Notes: a model not told the origin generated them from the letters alone. 64,000 bases of DNA from Sphingopyxis sp. (GCA_002733865.1 NVXM01000002.1:1-64000), one strand, 5' to 3'. Counted from the first letter of the stretch, positions 27,860 to 38,007 are shown. Program-made: numbers and translations.

Positions 27860-29428
27860 ATGTCTGAACCTTTTTATATTACCACAGCGATCAGCTACCC
27901 CAATGGTCGCCCCCATATCGGCCACGCTTACGAGGCGATTGCCGCAGATGCCATAGCACGATTTCATAGGCTGAGCGGGCGCGATGTCCGGTTGATAACC
28001 GGCACCGATGAGCATGGACTGAAAATGGTCCAGACGGCTAGGTCCGCTGGCGTAGAGACAATCAAGCTTGCTGACGAAATGTCCTCCTATTTCATAGAGA
28101 TGTGCCACAAGCTTAATATCAAGCATGATGGTTTTCGTCGCACGAGTGAAGCCGCGCATCACGAGGCGAGCAAGGCGCTGTGGCGCGCTATGGAGGCCAA
28201 CGGCGACCTATATCTTGACCGCTATGAAGGCTGGTATTCCGTGCGCGACGAAGCCTTCTACGCAGAAGACGAGATCGAGACAGGCGAGGGGGGTGAAAAG
28301 CGTTCGCCGCAAGGCACGCCGGTGGAATGGACCGCAGAGGAAACCTGGTTTTTCAAACTGTCAAAATATCAGGATAAGTTACTCAAGTTATACGAAGATC
28401 ATCCTGAGTTTATAGCGCCGGAAAGTCGCCGGAATGAAGTCTTGCGTTTTGTCGAGAGCGGCCTGAGAGATCTCAGCGTATCGCGAACAAGTTTTGACTG
28501 GGGTGTCCCCGTACCGGGCTCGCCCGGCCATGTGATGTACGTTTGGGTCGATGCACTGACAACCTATATGACGGGTGTTGGCTATCCCGATGAAAAAGGC
28601 ATGTTCGCCAAATATTGGCCGGCAGACATTCATCTGATCGGCAAAGATATCGTCCGTTTCCATGCGGTCTACTGGCCCGCCTTTCTAATGAGCGCCAAAT
28701 TGCCGCTTCCCAAGCAGGTTTTCGGTCACGGCTTTCTTCTCAATCGCGGCGAAAAAATGTCCAAATCGGTCGGCAATGTCGTCGATCCGATGGCGCTAGC
28801 GGAACGGTTTGGCGTCGATCAGCTGCGCTATTTTCTCTTGGCCGACGTGGTATTCGGGAAAGACGGAACCTATTCAGCTGATGCTATCGTCACCAAAACA
28901 AATGCCGATCTCGCCAATAATTTTGGCAATCTCGCACAGCGCAGCCTGTCGATGATCGCCAAGAATTGCGACGGCAAGGTCCCATCTCCAGGCGTCGCAA
29001 CCGAAGCCGAGCAGCAATTGTTAAAGCAGCTGGATGACTGTTTCGCCGAAGTGACAGCAGCGATGACCGGCGGATCTTTGAAGATAGATCACGCCCTCGA
29101 TGTCATTCGCGATCGGCTGAGCGCGACCAATAGTTATTTTGCTGATCAGGCACCCTGGGCCTTGCGCAAGACCGATCCTGCCAGGGCAGACAGCGTGTTA
29201 TACCATACGGCGGAAGCGATCCGGCAACTCGCGATAATGCTGCGCTGGGCGATTCCGGAAAGCTGCGACCGGATGCTCGATCTGCTGGCCCAATCGCCAG
29301 ATGCGCGCGATTTTGAACATGTTGCCTTTCCCATCGTTGCGGGACTTGAATTGCCGCAACCCCAGGGCATATTTCCTCGCCTTGAGCTTTTGGCGGAGGA
29401 GGAAGGGGCTGGACATGCTAGTCGATAG
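27860..29428 (+). CDS. metG: Methionyl-tRNA synthetase
   Basis: 522 residues. Class I signature 'PNGRPHIGHAYEA' near residue 13, 'KMSKS' near 300, and an anticodon-binding helical domain at the end. It lacks the C-terminal tRNA-binding extension and I see no CxxC zinc knuckle in the connective region, so it is the short form. The end overlaps tatD by 14 nt. Confidence 0.95.
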   Translation: MSEPFYITTAISYPNGRPHIGHAYEAIAADAIARFHRLSGRDVRLITGTDEHGLKMVQTARSAGVETIKLADEMSSYFIEMCHKLNIKHDGFRRTSEAAHHEASKALWRAMEANGDLYLDRYEGWYSVRDEAFYAEDEIETGEGGEKRSPQGTPVEWTAEETWFFKLSKYQDKLLKLYEDHPEFIAPESRRNEVLRFVESGLRDLSVSRTSFDWGVPVPGSPGHVMYVWVDALTTYMTGVGYPDEKGMFAKYWPADIHLIGKDIVRFHAVYWPAFLMSAKLPLPKQVFGHGFLLNRGEKMSKSVGNVVDPMALAERFGVDQLRYFLLADVVFGKDGTYSADAIVTKTNADLANNFGNLAQRSLSMIAKNCDGKVPSPGVATEAEQQLLKQLDDCFAEVTAAMTGGSLKIDHALDVIRDRLSATNSYFADQAPWALRKTDPARADSVLYHTAEAIRQLAIMLRWAIPESCDRMLDLLAQSPDARDFEHVAFPIVAGLELPQPQGIFPRLELLAEEEGAGHASR

Positions 29429-30191
29429 TCATTGTCATTTGAACTACAAGGGCTTGGTCGAAGAGCAGGGGGCGGTGCTTGAGCGTGCCCGGCAAAGCGG
29501 TGTAACCGCGATGCTCAATATATCGACGCGCGAAAGCGAATGGCGAGACATTGTCAGCACGGCCGACCGTGAGAATGACGTCTGGGCGAGCATCGGGATC
29601 CATCCGCATGAAGCCGATGCGCATCCCGACGTCGATCTGGGCAAGCTGGTCAAAGAAGCCGGTCATAACCGCGTTGTAGCGATAGGCGAAACGGGGCTGG
29701 ATTATTATTATGATCACAGTGACCGCGAGCGTCAGAAACAGAGTTTTCGGACCCATATTCACGCGGCTCGCGAAACTGGCTTGCCGATCATTGTGCATAC
29801 CCGGGATGCAGAGGCAGACACGGCTAACATCATGGCGGAAGAGATGGAGCAGGGTGCCTACACCGGCGTTATCCATTGCTTCACTGCCAGTGAAGATTTT
29901 GCACGGAAAGCCCTGTCTCTTGGACTCTATATTTCAATCTCAGGGATTGTGACCTTCAAAAACGCCAAAGATTTACAAGAGACTGCGGCCAAATTGCCGC
30001 TGGACCGGCTGCTGGTCGAAACCGATGCACCGTTTCTGGCTCCAGTGCCGCATCGCGGAAAAACCGGAGAGCCTGCCTTTGTTGCCGACACCGCCCGGTT
30101 TCTCGCCGCATTGCGCGGTGACACTTACGAAGATATGTGCGAAGCGACCAGTCAAAACTTCTATCAGCTATTCACCAAGGCACGGCCCTGA
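29415..30191 (+). CDS. tatD: TatD-family metal-dependent hydrolase
   Basis: 258 residues from the ATG at 29415 inside the end of metG. 'DSHCHLN' supplies the HxH metal ligands, 'AIGETGLDYYY' the conserved Glu, and 'HTRDAEAD', 'GVIHCFTAS' and 'VETDAPFLAP' complete the TatD/YcfH TIM-barrel motifs. Family members are DNases or D-aminoacyl hydrolases. The metG-tatD order is widespread in bacteria. A start at 29301 would run through the metG coding end and is rejected. Confidence 0.9.
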   Translation: MLVDSHCHLNYKGLVEEQGAVLERARQSGVTAMLNISTRESEWRDIVSTADRENDVWASIGIHPHEADAHPDVDLGKLVKEAGHNRVVAIGETGLDYYYDHSDRERQKQSFRTHIHAARETGLPIIVHTRDAEADTANIMAEEMEQGAYTGVIHCFTASEDFARKALSLGLYISISGIVTFKNAKDLQETAAKLPLDRLLVETDAPFLAPVPHRGKTGEPAFVADTARFLAALRGDTYEDMCEATSQNFYQLFTKARP

Positions 30192-30199
30192 ATTTGGGC

Positions 30200-30964
30200 T
30201 TGAAGCTAACAATCTTGGGGTGCGGAACCTCCTCTGGCGTTCCGCGGATCGGCAATGACTGGGGCGATTGCGATCCCAACGAGCCCAAAAACCGCCGAAC
30301 CAGGGTGTCGATTCTCGTTGAAAGTCCGACCACCCTGATATTGGTTGATACATCGCCGGATCTGCGAAATCAGCTTCTGGATAATGCTATCGATACGATT
30401 GATGCAGTAATTTGGACCCACGATCACGCCGATCATTGCCATGGTATCGACGATCTAAGGGCGATATTTCAGCAAAGCCGCAAGCCGATCCCTGGCTATG
30501 CGCGGCCCTTTGCTCTTGCCAGCCTCAAAGATCGTTTCGCCTATATTTTCAAGGGCCACAAATATTATCCGTCAATCTGTGAAGGTGTCGTTCTGGAAAA
30601 GGATATTAAAATCGGCGATATTCTCGTCCGCTATGTAGACCAGCCGCATGGAAGCATAACGTCTGCCGGGCTGCGCTTCGAACATCGGGAACAATCGATT
30701 GTCTACGCCACCGATTTTGGCGAAGTCACAGACGAGATGCGCAACCTATATCGCAGCTGCGATCTATTCGTCGTGGATGCGCTGCGGGCCGAGCCCCATC
30801 CGACCCATGCACATCTGGATATGACGCTGGCACTTATTGAGCATGTTCGACCGAAACTGAGCCTCTTGACGCATATGGACAAGTCGATGGACTATAACCA
30901 TCTTCTCGCCATATTACCGAATGATATTCAGCCCGCTTATGATGGATATGTGAAAGAAATCTAA
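30200..30964 (+). CDS. MBL-fold metallo-hydrolase, PhnP-like
   Basis: About 255 residues. The family start 'KLTILGCGTSSGVPRIG' begins at a TTG at 30200; TTG 30194 or GTG 30137 (overlapping tatD) are alternatives. The beta-lactamase-fold metal motif 'HDHADHCHG' is intact and further ligands are in 'QPHG', 'YATDFGE' and 'HAHLDM'. Likely a phosphodiesterase acting on cyclic phosphates or RNA; the substrate is unknown. It ends 2 nt before the next gene. Confidence 0.85.
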   Translation: MKLTILGCGTSSGVPRIGNDWGDCDPNEPKNRRTRVSILVESPTTLILVDTSPDLRNQLLDNAIDTIDAVIWTHDHADHCHGIDDLRAIFQQSRKPIPGYARPFALASLKDRFAYIFKGHKYYPSICEGVVLEKDIKIGDILVRYVDQPHGSITSAGLRFEHREQSIVYATDFGEVTDEMRNLYRSCDLFVVDALRAEPHPTHAHLDMTLALIEHVRPKLSLLTHMDKSMDYNHLLAILPNDIQPAYDGYVKEI

Positions 30965-30966
30965 CG

Positions 30967-31587
30967 TTGTCCGAGGATCAAAATATTAATCTGGTTTTTG
31001 CTCTAGGTGCCCTGGTGCTCGTAGCCAGCGCCTTGTTTTCCCGTCGGATAGGCCTCGGCGAGATGATCAGGTCGGCATTGGCATGGGTTGCCATTTTCGC
31101 GGTGTTTATTCTCGGATTCACCTATCAGCGGGAACTGTTAGCAGTTTGGACCCGGGTGTCCGGGGAAATGACCGGGGCGAACGAGCAGGTCGTTGTCGGT
31201 GACACGTTAAGGATAAGACAATCGGCGGATGGCCATTTTTGGGTTGATGCAAAGGTTAACGAATTGCCCGTCCGATTCTTGATCGACAGCGGAGCAACGA
31301 CGACCGCGATGACATTGCGCACTGCACGGCGCGCAAATGTGGATATTAGTGAAAGCGCTTTTCCGGTGGTGCTTGCCACAGCGAATGGATCGGTGGAGGC
31401 GCAACGCGGAATGGTCCGGTCACTGGAGATTGGTCCCATGGTTGCTCGAGATTTGCCGGTTGTTGTAGCGGAAGAGTTTGGCGAGTCTAATGTGATCGGG
31501 ATGAATTTTTTGTCAAAGTTACGAAGTTGGCGCGTAGAGGGGGATGAGATGGTGTTGGAACCGCCGGGAACAGTCTCCTCCGAATGA
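30967..31587 (+). CDS. Membrane-anchored retropepsin-like aspartic protease (TIGR02281 type)
   Basis: 206 residues from a TTG start 2 nt after the previous stop. Two membrane helices lie at about 8-24 and 36-52. A clan AA aspartic protease domain follows (about 75-200), with the active-site motif 'LIDSGATTTAM' and the C-terminal 'VIGMNFLSKL'. Bacterial retropepsins of this kind act as dimers in the periplasm; substrates are unknown. Confidence 0.85.
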   Translation: MSEDQNINLVFALGALVLVASALFSRRIGLGEMIRSALAWVAIFAVFILGFTYQRELLAVWTRVSGEMTGANEQVVVGDTLRIRQSADGHFWVDAKVNELPVRFLIDSGATTTAMTLRTARRANVDISESAFPVVLATANGSVEAQRGMVRSLEIGPMVARDLPVVVAEEFGESNVIGMNFLSKLRSWRVEGDEMVLEPPGTVSSE

Positions 31588-31635
31588 TCTTTAATTTAAC
31601 ATAATATATATTATCAACCTTATAGATGGGTTAAA
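31588..31635 (+). promoter_or_regulatory. AT-rich leader upstream of mazG
   Basis: 48 nt, almost entirely A/T (runs such as TAACATAATATATATT), between the aspartic protease gene and mazG. It could hold the mazG promoter; exact boxes not assigned. Confidence 0.35.
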
Positions 31636-32391
31636 ATGGACAGGCAGTCAATCGATCCCCTGCTAGAAATCATGCGGCGTTTGCGCGATCCTGACGATGG
31701 TTGTGAGTGGGACAAAGTACAGACGTTCCGGACGATCGCACCCTATACGATCGAAGAAGCCTATGAAGTTGCCGACGCCATAAATCGTGACGATATGGTG
31801 TCACTCAAGGACGAGCTTGGCGACCTGCTCCTCCAGGTGGTCTTTCACAGTCAGATCGCTGCAGATGCCGGCGCCTTTGTGTTTGATGACGTGGTGACGT
31901 CGATTTGCGAGAAAATGATCCGTCGCCATCCTCATATTTTTGGCGAAGAAGACAAGAGCCCGGGCTGGGAGCAGATCAAGGCCGACGAACGGGCACAGTC
32001 AGGCCAGACAAGCGCTCTGGACGGCGTGGCGATTGCCCTGCCCGCACTGTTGCGGGCGCAGAAGATCCAGAAACGGGCAGCGCGCGTCGGCTTTGACTGG
32101 CCAGACAAGGCACCGGTGAAGGAAAAGCTGCTTGAGGAACTGGACGAAGTCGAAGCTGCGCGCAACGACACAGAAGTCCACGAGGAAATCGGCGACTTGC
32201 TGTTTTCCGCAGTCAATCTCGCCCGTCACTATGGCGTCGATGCCGAGCGCGCATTATCCGACGCTACTGCAAAATTTACCAGGCGATTCAACACCATAGA
32301 GGTGAATATTACCAAAAACATGCAGGACATGTCGCTCGATGAACTGGAAGAGCAATGGCAGAAGGCGAAAGCCAGTCAGGATGTTGGCTAA
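31636..32391 (+). CDS. mazG: Nucleoside triphosphate pyrophosphohydrolase MazG
   Basis: 251 residues with two MazG domains: the first at about 10-115 ('RLRDPDDGCEWDKVQTF', 'EEAYEVADAI', 'DELGDLLLQVVFH'), the second at about 155-230 ('EELDEVEAA', 'EEIGDLLFSAVNLARH'). The ExxE and ExxD metal motifs are kept in both. It hydrolyses NTPs, including abnormal ones, to NMP and PPi. It converges on hflX with only 4 nt between stops. Confidence 0.95.
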   Translation: MDRQSIDPLLEIMRRLRDPDDGCEWDKVQTFRTIAPYTIEEAYEVADAINRDDMVSLKDELGDLLLQVVFHSQIAADAGAFVFDDVVTSICEKMIRRHPHIFGEEDKSPGWEQIKADERAQSGQTSALDGVAIALPALLRAQKIQKRAARVGFDWPDKAPVKEKLLEELDEVEAARNDTEVHEEIGDLLFSAVNLARHYGVDAERALSDATAKFTRRFNTIEVNITKNMQDMSLDELEEQWQKAKASQDVG

Positions 32392-32395
32392 TCGC

Positions 32396-33694
32396 TTATT
32401 CCAGGGCGTGATAGCGGCCCCAATTTCGCGGCGACATTTCAACAGACAGAATCAGGTCATCGGACTTTTGTTCACTGCTCAGCACCCGTCCGTTTTCATG
32501 TAACCACGCCATCCGCTTGCCATCGGCGGCCGCTATGGTCACTTTCTCGCACTTATATCCTTCTGACAATGTCTTTGCGATCAGATCGACCAGTGTATCG
32601 ACACCGGCACCGGTTTCCGCAGAAATTGCGCACACATTTTCCGGCAATGGCGGCGAAATTCGCGCATATTGCGGATCTTCAGCGGAAATCTTGTCGATCT
32701 TGTTCCAGGCTTCGATGACAGGAGGCCCCTCCTCCGCTTCGCCAGACACGCCGAGATCGAGCAATATCTGCCTGACGTCCATAGCCTGTGCGTCAGTGGC
32801 CTCATGGGAAATATCGCGAACATGGACAACGATATCGGCGGCGCTCACCTCTTCCAGCGTCGCCCGGAATGCTGCGACCAGCTGCGTCGGAAGGTCCGAA
32901 ACAAATCCTACGGTATCCGACAAGATGGCCTTGTCATAGCCGGGCAAGGAGAATTCCCGCATCGTCGGATCCAGCGTCGCAAAGAGCAGATCCTCGGCGA
33001 AGACATCGGCACCGGTCAGCCGGTTGAACAGAGTGGATTTGCCGGCATTGGTATAGCCAACCAAGGCAATAACCGGCCAGGGTGCGCGCTGACGCCGCTC
33101 GCGGTGGAGCGCGCGGGTTTTGCGCAAATGAGCCAAATCCTTGCGCAATTTGGCCATCCGATCGCGAATCATTCGGCGATCCGACTCGATTTGTGTTTCG
33201 CCTGGGCCGCCCAGAAAACCAAAACCACCGCGTTGCCGTTCCAAGTGGGTCCAACTGCGCACCAGTCGGCCCGCCTGGTAATCGAGATGCGCCAGCTCAA
33301 CTTGCAATCGGCCTTCAGCGGTTGCGGCTCGAGCTCCGAAAATCTCCAGAATAAGGCCCGTCCGATCGATGACCTTGACGTCGATCTTCTCTTCCAGATT
33401 GCGCTGCTGGATGGCAGTCAGACTGCCATCCACGATCAGGATCGTCGCCGAATTTTCCTCCATGATCGCGGCGATTTGCTCCACCTGGCCCGATCCAAAC
33501 AAGGTGGCAGGCTTCGGATTGCGCACCGAATAGTAGCGTGCATCTGTCGCGACCAATCCGATCGCTAAAGCAAGGCCAACAGCCTCTTCAAGCCGATGTT
33601 CAAGCGCGGACTGGCTAAGGGAGGCCATGTCGGGGTGGACAATGAGTGCGCGGCTGCTGTCGCTGCCCAGACTTTCCTTCTCAAATGGTATCAA
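32396..33694 (-). CDS. hflX: Ribosome-associated GTPase HflX
   Basis: 432 residues. An N-terminal HflX domain, a coiled-coil middle ('[25 protein letters not shown]') after 'GGPGETQIE', then a GTPase domain with '[13 protein letters not shown]' (G1), 'DTVGF' (G3) and 'NKID' (G4). HflX splits stalled ribosomes. The frame opens with TTG at 33694, overlapping the hfq stop; an ATG 22 codons in is an alternative. The hfq-hflX order is conserved. Confidence 0.94.
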   Translation of the reverse strand: MIPFEKESLGSDSSRALIVHPDMASLSQSALEHRLEEAVGLALAIGLVATDARYYSVRNPKPATLFGSGQVEQIAAIMEENSATILIVDGSLTAIQQRNLEEKIDVKVIDRTGLILEIFGARAATAEGRLQVELAHLDYQAGRLVRSWTHLERQRGGFGFLGGPGETQIESDRRMIRDRMAKLRKDLAHLRKTRALHRERRQRAPWPVIALVGYTNAGKSTLFNRLTGADVFAEDLLFATLDPTMREFSLPGYDKAILSDTVGFVSDLPTQLVAAFRATLEEVSAADIVVHVRDISHEATDAQAMDVRQILLDLGVSGEAEEGPPVIEAWNKIDKISAEDPQYARISPPLPENVCAISAETGAGVDTLVDLIAKTLSEGYKCEKVTIAAADGKRMAWLHENGRVLSSEQKSDDLILSVEMSPRNWGRYHALE

Positions 33695-34185
33695 TGCGCA
33701 CCATCATCTGGGTTGTTATAGTCTGCCAGATTGAGCGGACCACCAGGCTGCACAGTCGAAATGGCATGTTTGTAGACCAGCTGCGAAAGCCCTTCCCTCT
33801 CAAGCAAGATGCAGAACAGATCATAGGCGGCAACTTCACCCTGCAACATTACGCCATTGACCAGAAACATTGTCACAGGATCATTGCTATCCCGTACAGC
33901 GGTCAGAAAAACCTCCTGCAGCACCCCTGCCCTTGTCTTCGCTTTCTCCATCAGATCGGCAAAAGGCTGCGTGTCGAGCGCTTCCGAAGGCATGATCGTT
34001 GAGATGGCGTGTTTATAGACGAGCTGTGATTGTCCGTCCCGCCGGAGCAGCACGGAAAAATTGTCAAACCAGGTCACAATGCCCTGAAGCTTCACGCCCT
34101 TTACCAGAAACATCGTCACGGGAGTTTTGGATTTGCGCAGGGAGTTGAGAAACAAATCTTGCAGATTGTTTGTCTTGTCGGTCAT
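33691..34185 (-). CDS. hfq: RNA chaperone Hfq with two tandem Hfq domains
   Basis: 164 residues, about twice the length of standard Hfq. The first domain (about 5-68) has '[12 protein letters not shown]', '[11 protein letters not shown]' and 'YKHAIST' (57-63). The second (about 86-149) has '[12 protein letters not shown]', '[11 protein letters not shown]' and 'YKHAIST' (138-144). Both keep the KH pair of the Sm2 motif. Hfq normally forms a hexamer that pairs small RNAs with mRNAs; a tandem form would need three chains per ring. Duplicated Hfq has been noted in sphingomonads, so this fits the inferred lineage. Coupled to hflX. Confidence 0.95.
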   Translation of the reverse strand: MTDKTNNLQDLFLNSLRKSKTPVTMFLVKGVKLQGIVTWFDNFSVLLRRDGQSQLVYKHAISTIMPSEALDTQPFADLMEKAKTRAGVLQEVFLTAVRDSNDPVTMFLVNGVMLQGEVAAYDLFCILLEREGLSQLVYKHAISTVQPGGPLNLADYNNPDDGAH

Positions 34186-34316
34186 ATTTGACTCCTATTA
34201 TTGGCCAGCTTTACGATGGCATTTTATGGTTTTGCGGCGATAGCTCTTACTGTTTCGCCCTTGCATAGATCATATATTGGATTTGGGTGTTCACGACAAC
34301 CGCTTAACCGTTTCGG

Positions 34317-35699
34317 TCATTCGGCATCGCTCTTTTTCCGTGATGCAAGGCCCAATATTTTCAGTTTCCGGTGCAGGGCAGATCGTTCCATACCGATAAA
34401 ATTCGCTGTTTTTGAGATGTTTCCCGAAAACCGGCGGATCTGGACTTTCAGATATTCTCGTTCAAAGCTTTCACGCGCCTCCCGCAGAGGTGAACCCATC
34501 AGCGACGCCACACCCTGGTCGAGATCGTCGTCATTGCCGAGCACCTCCGGTGGCAACATATCGATCTCGATTTTGGTAAAATTGTCCTTGGGCGCCAGGA
34601 TGATGGTACGCTCGACAACATTCCGCAGCTGTCGGACGTTGCCGGGCCAGTCACAGGCCTGCAGCGCCGCCATCGCTTCATCCGAAATTTCCGGAGGTTG
34701 TAGCCGCTGCTCTGCGGCAAAGCGCGCGGCATAATGATCCACCAACACAGGTATATCCTCGCGCCGTTGATTGAGCGGTGGCAGGACCACCGGCACGACA
34801 TTTAGACGGTAAAACAGATCTTCCCTGAACCTTTTTTCGCGGATCTCGACGTCAAGATCGCGAGAGGTCGCAGACACAACCCGCACGTCGACATTTACTT
34901 TCTGGGAGCCACCAAGCCGGTTGAAGCTCTGTTCGGTCAGTACCCGCAATATCTTGCCTTGCGTGTCCAGCGGCATGTCGGCGACTTCATCGATAAACAA
35001 TGTGCCGCCGTGCGCCTCTTCCATCAGCCCGGTTTTTTCGACCTTGCCGTTCCGCTCGGTGCCGAACAGCTCCTCTTCGACACTTTCCGGCGAGAGCCGG
35101 GCGGCGCTGATGGTCACGAAGGCTGCACTCGAACGGGTGCTCCAATTGTGCAGCAACCGGGCGGCGACTTCCTTGCCGACCCCCGCCGGGCCGGAGATCA
35201 AAAGCCGGCTGCCGGTTCCGGCGACACGCTTCAAGGTGGCACGCACATTGTTGACCGCAGCCGAATTGCCGGTCAATTCATCAGCAAAACCGACGCGCGC
35301 TTTGAGGATCTCATTTTCCCGGCGAAGTCGCTCGGTTTCGGTCGCTCGGGCCACCAGGTGAAGCAGATGCTCGGCCTCAAAAGGCTTCTCGATAAAATCG
35401 ACTGCGCCCTGTGATATCGCCGCTACCGCCGTGTCAATATTGCCGTGGCCGGATATGACGATGATCGGCAATTTTGCGTCGAGCTGCTTCATTTCTGTCA
35501 GCAACTCGAGACCGTCCAGGCGTGACCCGCGCAGCCAGACATCGAGCAGCACCAAGGATGGCCTCCGCTCGTTGACAGCCGCGATTGCCGCGTCGCTGTC
35601 GGCGGCTACGCGTGTCGTATAACCCTCGTCTTCCAGCACACCGGATATCAGATCCCGGATATCCGGTTCGTCGTCGACAACGAGAATATCTAACGCCAT
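34317..35699 (-). CDS. ntrX: NtrX response regulator
   Basis: 460 residues. Receiver domain 1-120 ('VVDDEPDIR', 'LVLLDVWL' with the phospho-Asp, 'IEKPF'), AAA+ domain (about 140-380) with Walker A 'GPAGVGKEVAAR' and Walker B 'GTLFIDEVADMP', and a Fis-type helix-turn-helix at the C-terminus ('SGNISKTANFIGMERSALHRKLKILGL'). The sigma-54 contact loop GAFTGA is missing: the place after 'ELFGTE' reads 'RNGKVEKTG'. NtrX regulates nitrogen, redox and envelope functions with NtrY, encoded 16 nt upstream. Confidence 0.93.
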   Translation of the reverse strand: MALDILVVDDEPDIRDLISGVLEDEGYTTRVAADSDAAIAAVNERRPSLVLLDVWLRGSRLDGLELLTEMKQLDAKLPIIVISGHGNIDTAVAAISQGAVDFIEKPFEAEHLLHLVARATETERLRRENEILKARVGFADELTGNSAAVNNVRATLKRVAGTGSRLLISGPAGVGKEVAARLLHNWSTRSSAAFVTISAARLSPESVEEELFGTERNGKVEKTGLMEEAHGGTLFIDEVADMPLDTQGKILRVLTEQSFNRLGGSQKVNVDVRVVSATSRDLDVEIREKRFREDLFYRLNVVPVVLPPLNQRREDIPVLVDHYAARFAAEQRLQPPEISDEAMAALQACDWPGNVRQLRNVVERTIILAPKDNFTKIEIDMLPPEVLGNDDDLDQGVASLMGSPLREARESFEREYLKVQIRRFSGNISKTANFIGMERSALHRKLKILGLASRKKSDAE

Positions 35700-35715
35700 T
35701 TTAAACCTCTAACCT

Positions 35716-38007
35716 TCATTTATCACTATTTGCCATGTCGTCGTCCTGCCCTTCCGCACCGTCGCGCGGCGCGTCCCCCTCTTCCGTTGTGTCGTGCGCC
35801 AGTCTGGCCAATTTGGACGGACTCAGCCGGATCGTGACCCGCGTGCCTGCATTCGGCGCATCGCTGAATTTCATTTCGCCAAAATGTTCTTCGACAATCT
35901 TTTTGACAATAGCCAGACCCAGGCCGGTACCGCTCGCCCGGGTTGTCATATAGGGCTCGACGATACGATCCCGTTCGATTGGCAGGCCAACGCCGTTATC
36001 GGTGAGCTCTACAACAACAAGCTGATTCTCGGTCCGCAGTGCCAGCGTTATTTCGCCGTCACTCACCTGAAAATCGCTATTTGTTTCGGCGCGTTGCTGG
36101 ATCGCTTCTGCCGCATTCTTGATGATGTTGGTTAATGCCTGACCGAGTTGCCGACGATCACAAACGAGCGAGATAGGCTGATTGTCAGAAACAAAAGTGA
36201 ATGTAATGGTCGGCCAGCCCACATCCTGCATGAACAAAGCCTGTTTGAGAATGTCGTCGAGATTCTCGGTCCGGAAAACGGGTTTCGGCATTCTGGCAAA
36301 AGACGAAAATTCATCGACGATGTTTCTCAGATCGCCAACCTGCCGGACAATGGTGTTGGTCAGGCTTTCAAACACCGTTGCGTCTTCGGTCAGCCGTCTT
36401 CCAAACCTTCTCTGCAATCGTTCGGCGGCCAGCTGAATTGGCGTCAACGGATTCTTGATCTCGTGAGCAATGCGTCTTGCGACATCCGACCATGCAGCGC
36501 GACGCTGGTCCAGCAGCTGTTGCGTAATATCCTCAAAGGTAATGACATGACCATTTGGACCGCCAACAATTTTAACCGCCAGAGTCCGCATGTCGGAATC
36601 CGAAGCGAATTCAATGATGCTATTTTCGACGCCTTCCTGAATCAGTTCGTCAAATTGCGGCGCGGCCGTTTTTATATCAGCATCGAGCAGGTCATTGAGC
36701 GGTTTTGAAAGCAGCGACTGCGCCTGCGAATTGACCAGTTTGATCTCGCCCTTCTCGTCCAGGCTGATGATGCCAGCCGTCACCGACTCCAGGACCGCCT
36801 CGATAAACGCGCGCCGGCTGCCCAATTGTTCGTTGGCGGTAATCAAGGCTGTGGTCTGGGTTTCCAGTCGCTCGGTCATCCGGTTAAAAGCCCGGCCCAA
36901 AGTGCTAATTTCATCATTCTCGAACGTCGTTGGGACCCGCGTCGCCAGGTCGCCCTGAGTGACTCTCTTCGCGGCGTGGACGAGATCACTGACGGGCCTT
37001 ACCATCCGGTCCGCAACCAGCAGTGCGATCCACAAAACCAGACCGACGATCAGCAGCGAAATGACGAAAAGGGCAATGTTGAATTGCAATTGCAGGCTTC
37101 GGGACCGCGAGAACAAATCCTCATAATCGGCGAGCACCGACTGGGCTCGTTCCCACTGGCTCAATGCCAACATGTCTGAGTCGCGCGACGCATAGAGGAA
37201 TATACGGGATTTCAAGTCCAGCGCGGTCACTGCTTCAATCTTGTCCGGACGAGCGGTCACAACGTAACTTTGACCCTGTTCCAGTTGCCGCAACACGGCT
37301 GGTGTTATCTTCGGCTGTTTGTCGCCGTCGTCAGGATCGACCGCTGCGGCCGTCCGGGCGACACCGTCAGGACCATATTCGATAATCGCGGATTCGTTGA
37401 GCTTGCGAGACAAGACCTGAAAGACATAGCCTTCGGCGAACTCGGGGCTTTCAAGACCGGCCTGTTGCAAATAATTGCGCAAATCATTGGCCATGGTGAT
37501 CGTTTCTTCGCCCACTTCGCGCTGGTTCTGCTCGTAATAGCCGCGCGCCAGATCATTGGCGTTCTCCAGCATGCCCCGCGCCCGATCCGAAAACCAGAAT
37601 TCGACGCCATATTGGAAAAGCAATGATGCAAAAATCACGACCAGCAACATCGGAATGCTGGCGACCAGGGAAAATAGCCCGACCAGCTGGACGTGCAGTC
37701 GGCCCTTGCTGCCGATCGCAGATTTTGCTGCCCGGTCCTTGGCAATGCGGCGTCCGAAGAGAACGAGCAAGGTGATAGCCGGCAGAAGGTTCGCAACCAA
37801 CAGCGCCGCCGTCAGCGGCGGAGAAATGAAATCCGTTTGGTCGGACTGTCTGCTGAGCAGAAAGTAGGTGCCGAGCATGATCCCGCCGAACAGCACCAAA
37901 ACGATCCACTCTACCCGCCTCATGAAGGCTTCTTTTTCTGCCATCAGCGCAAGGCGCCGAAGCCAGTTGGGAACACGTTGTTCCGAAGGTGAGGTCGAGA
38001 CCGTCAT
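35716..38007 (-). CDS. ntrY: NtrY membrane sensor histidine kinase
   Basis: 763 residues from the ATG at 38007, preceded by GAAAG; a start at 38046 is less likely. Membrane helices lie near 35-55, 70-90, 110-140 and 310-335 with a periplasmic loop between. HAMP (about 335-390, 'RPVSDLVHAAKRVTQGDL'), PAS (about 400-500), then HisKA with 'RRIAHEIKNPLTPIQLAAERL' and HATPase ('NIIKNAAEA', 'DNGVGLP', 'GTGLGLAIV'). Partner of NtrX. Confidence 0.94.
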   Translation of the reverse strand: MTVSTSPSEQRVPNWLRRLALMAEKEAFMRRVEWIVLVLFGGIMLGTYFLLSRQSDQTDFISPPLTAALLVANLLPAITLLVLFGRRIAKDRAAKSAIGSKGRLHVQLVGLFSLVASIPMLLVVIFASLLFQYGVEFWFSDRARGMLENANDLARGYYEQNQREVGEETITMANDLRNYLQQAGLESPEFAEGYVFQVLSRKLNESAIIEYGPDGVARTAAAVDPDDGDKQPKITPAVLRQLEQGQSYVVTARPDKIEAVTALDLKSRIFLYASRDSDMLALSQWERAQSVLADYEDLFSRSRSLQLQFNIALFVISLLIVGLVLWIALLVADRMVRPVSDLVHAAKRVTQGDLATRVPTTFENDEISTLGRAFNRMTERLETQTTALITANEQLGSRRAFIEAVLESVTAGIISLDEKGEIKLVNSQAQSLLSKPLNDLLDADIKTAAPQFDELIQEGVENSIIEFASDSDMRTLAVKIVGGPNGHVITFEDITQQLLDQRRAAWSDVARRIAHEIKNPLTPIQLAAERLQRRFGRRLTEDATVFESLTNTIVRQVGDLRNIVDEFSSFARMPKPVFRTENLDDILKQALFMQDVGWPTITFTFVSDNQPISLVCDRRQLGQALTNIIKNAAEAIQQRAETNSDFQVSDGEITLALRTENQLVVVELTDNGVGLPIERDRIVEPYMTTRASGTGLGLAIVKKIVEEHFGEMKFSDAPNAGTRVTIRLSPSKLARLAHDTTEEGDAPRDGAEGQDDDMANSDK

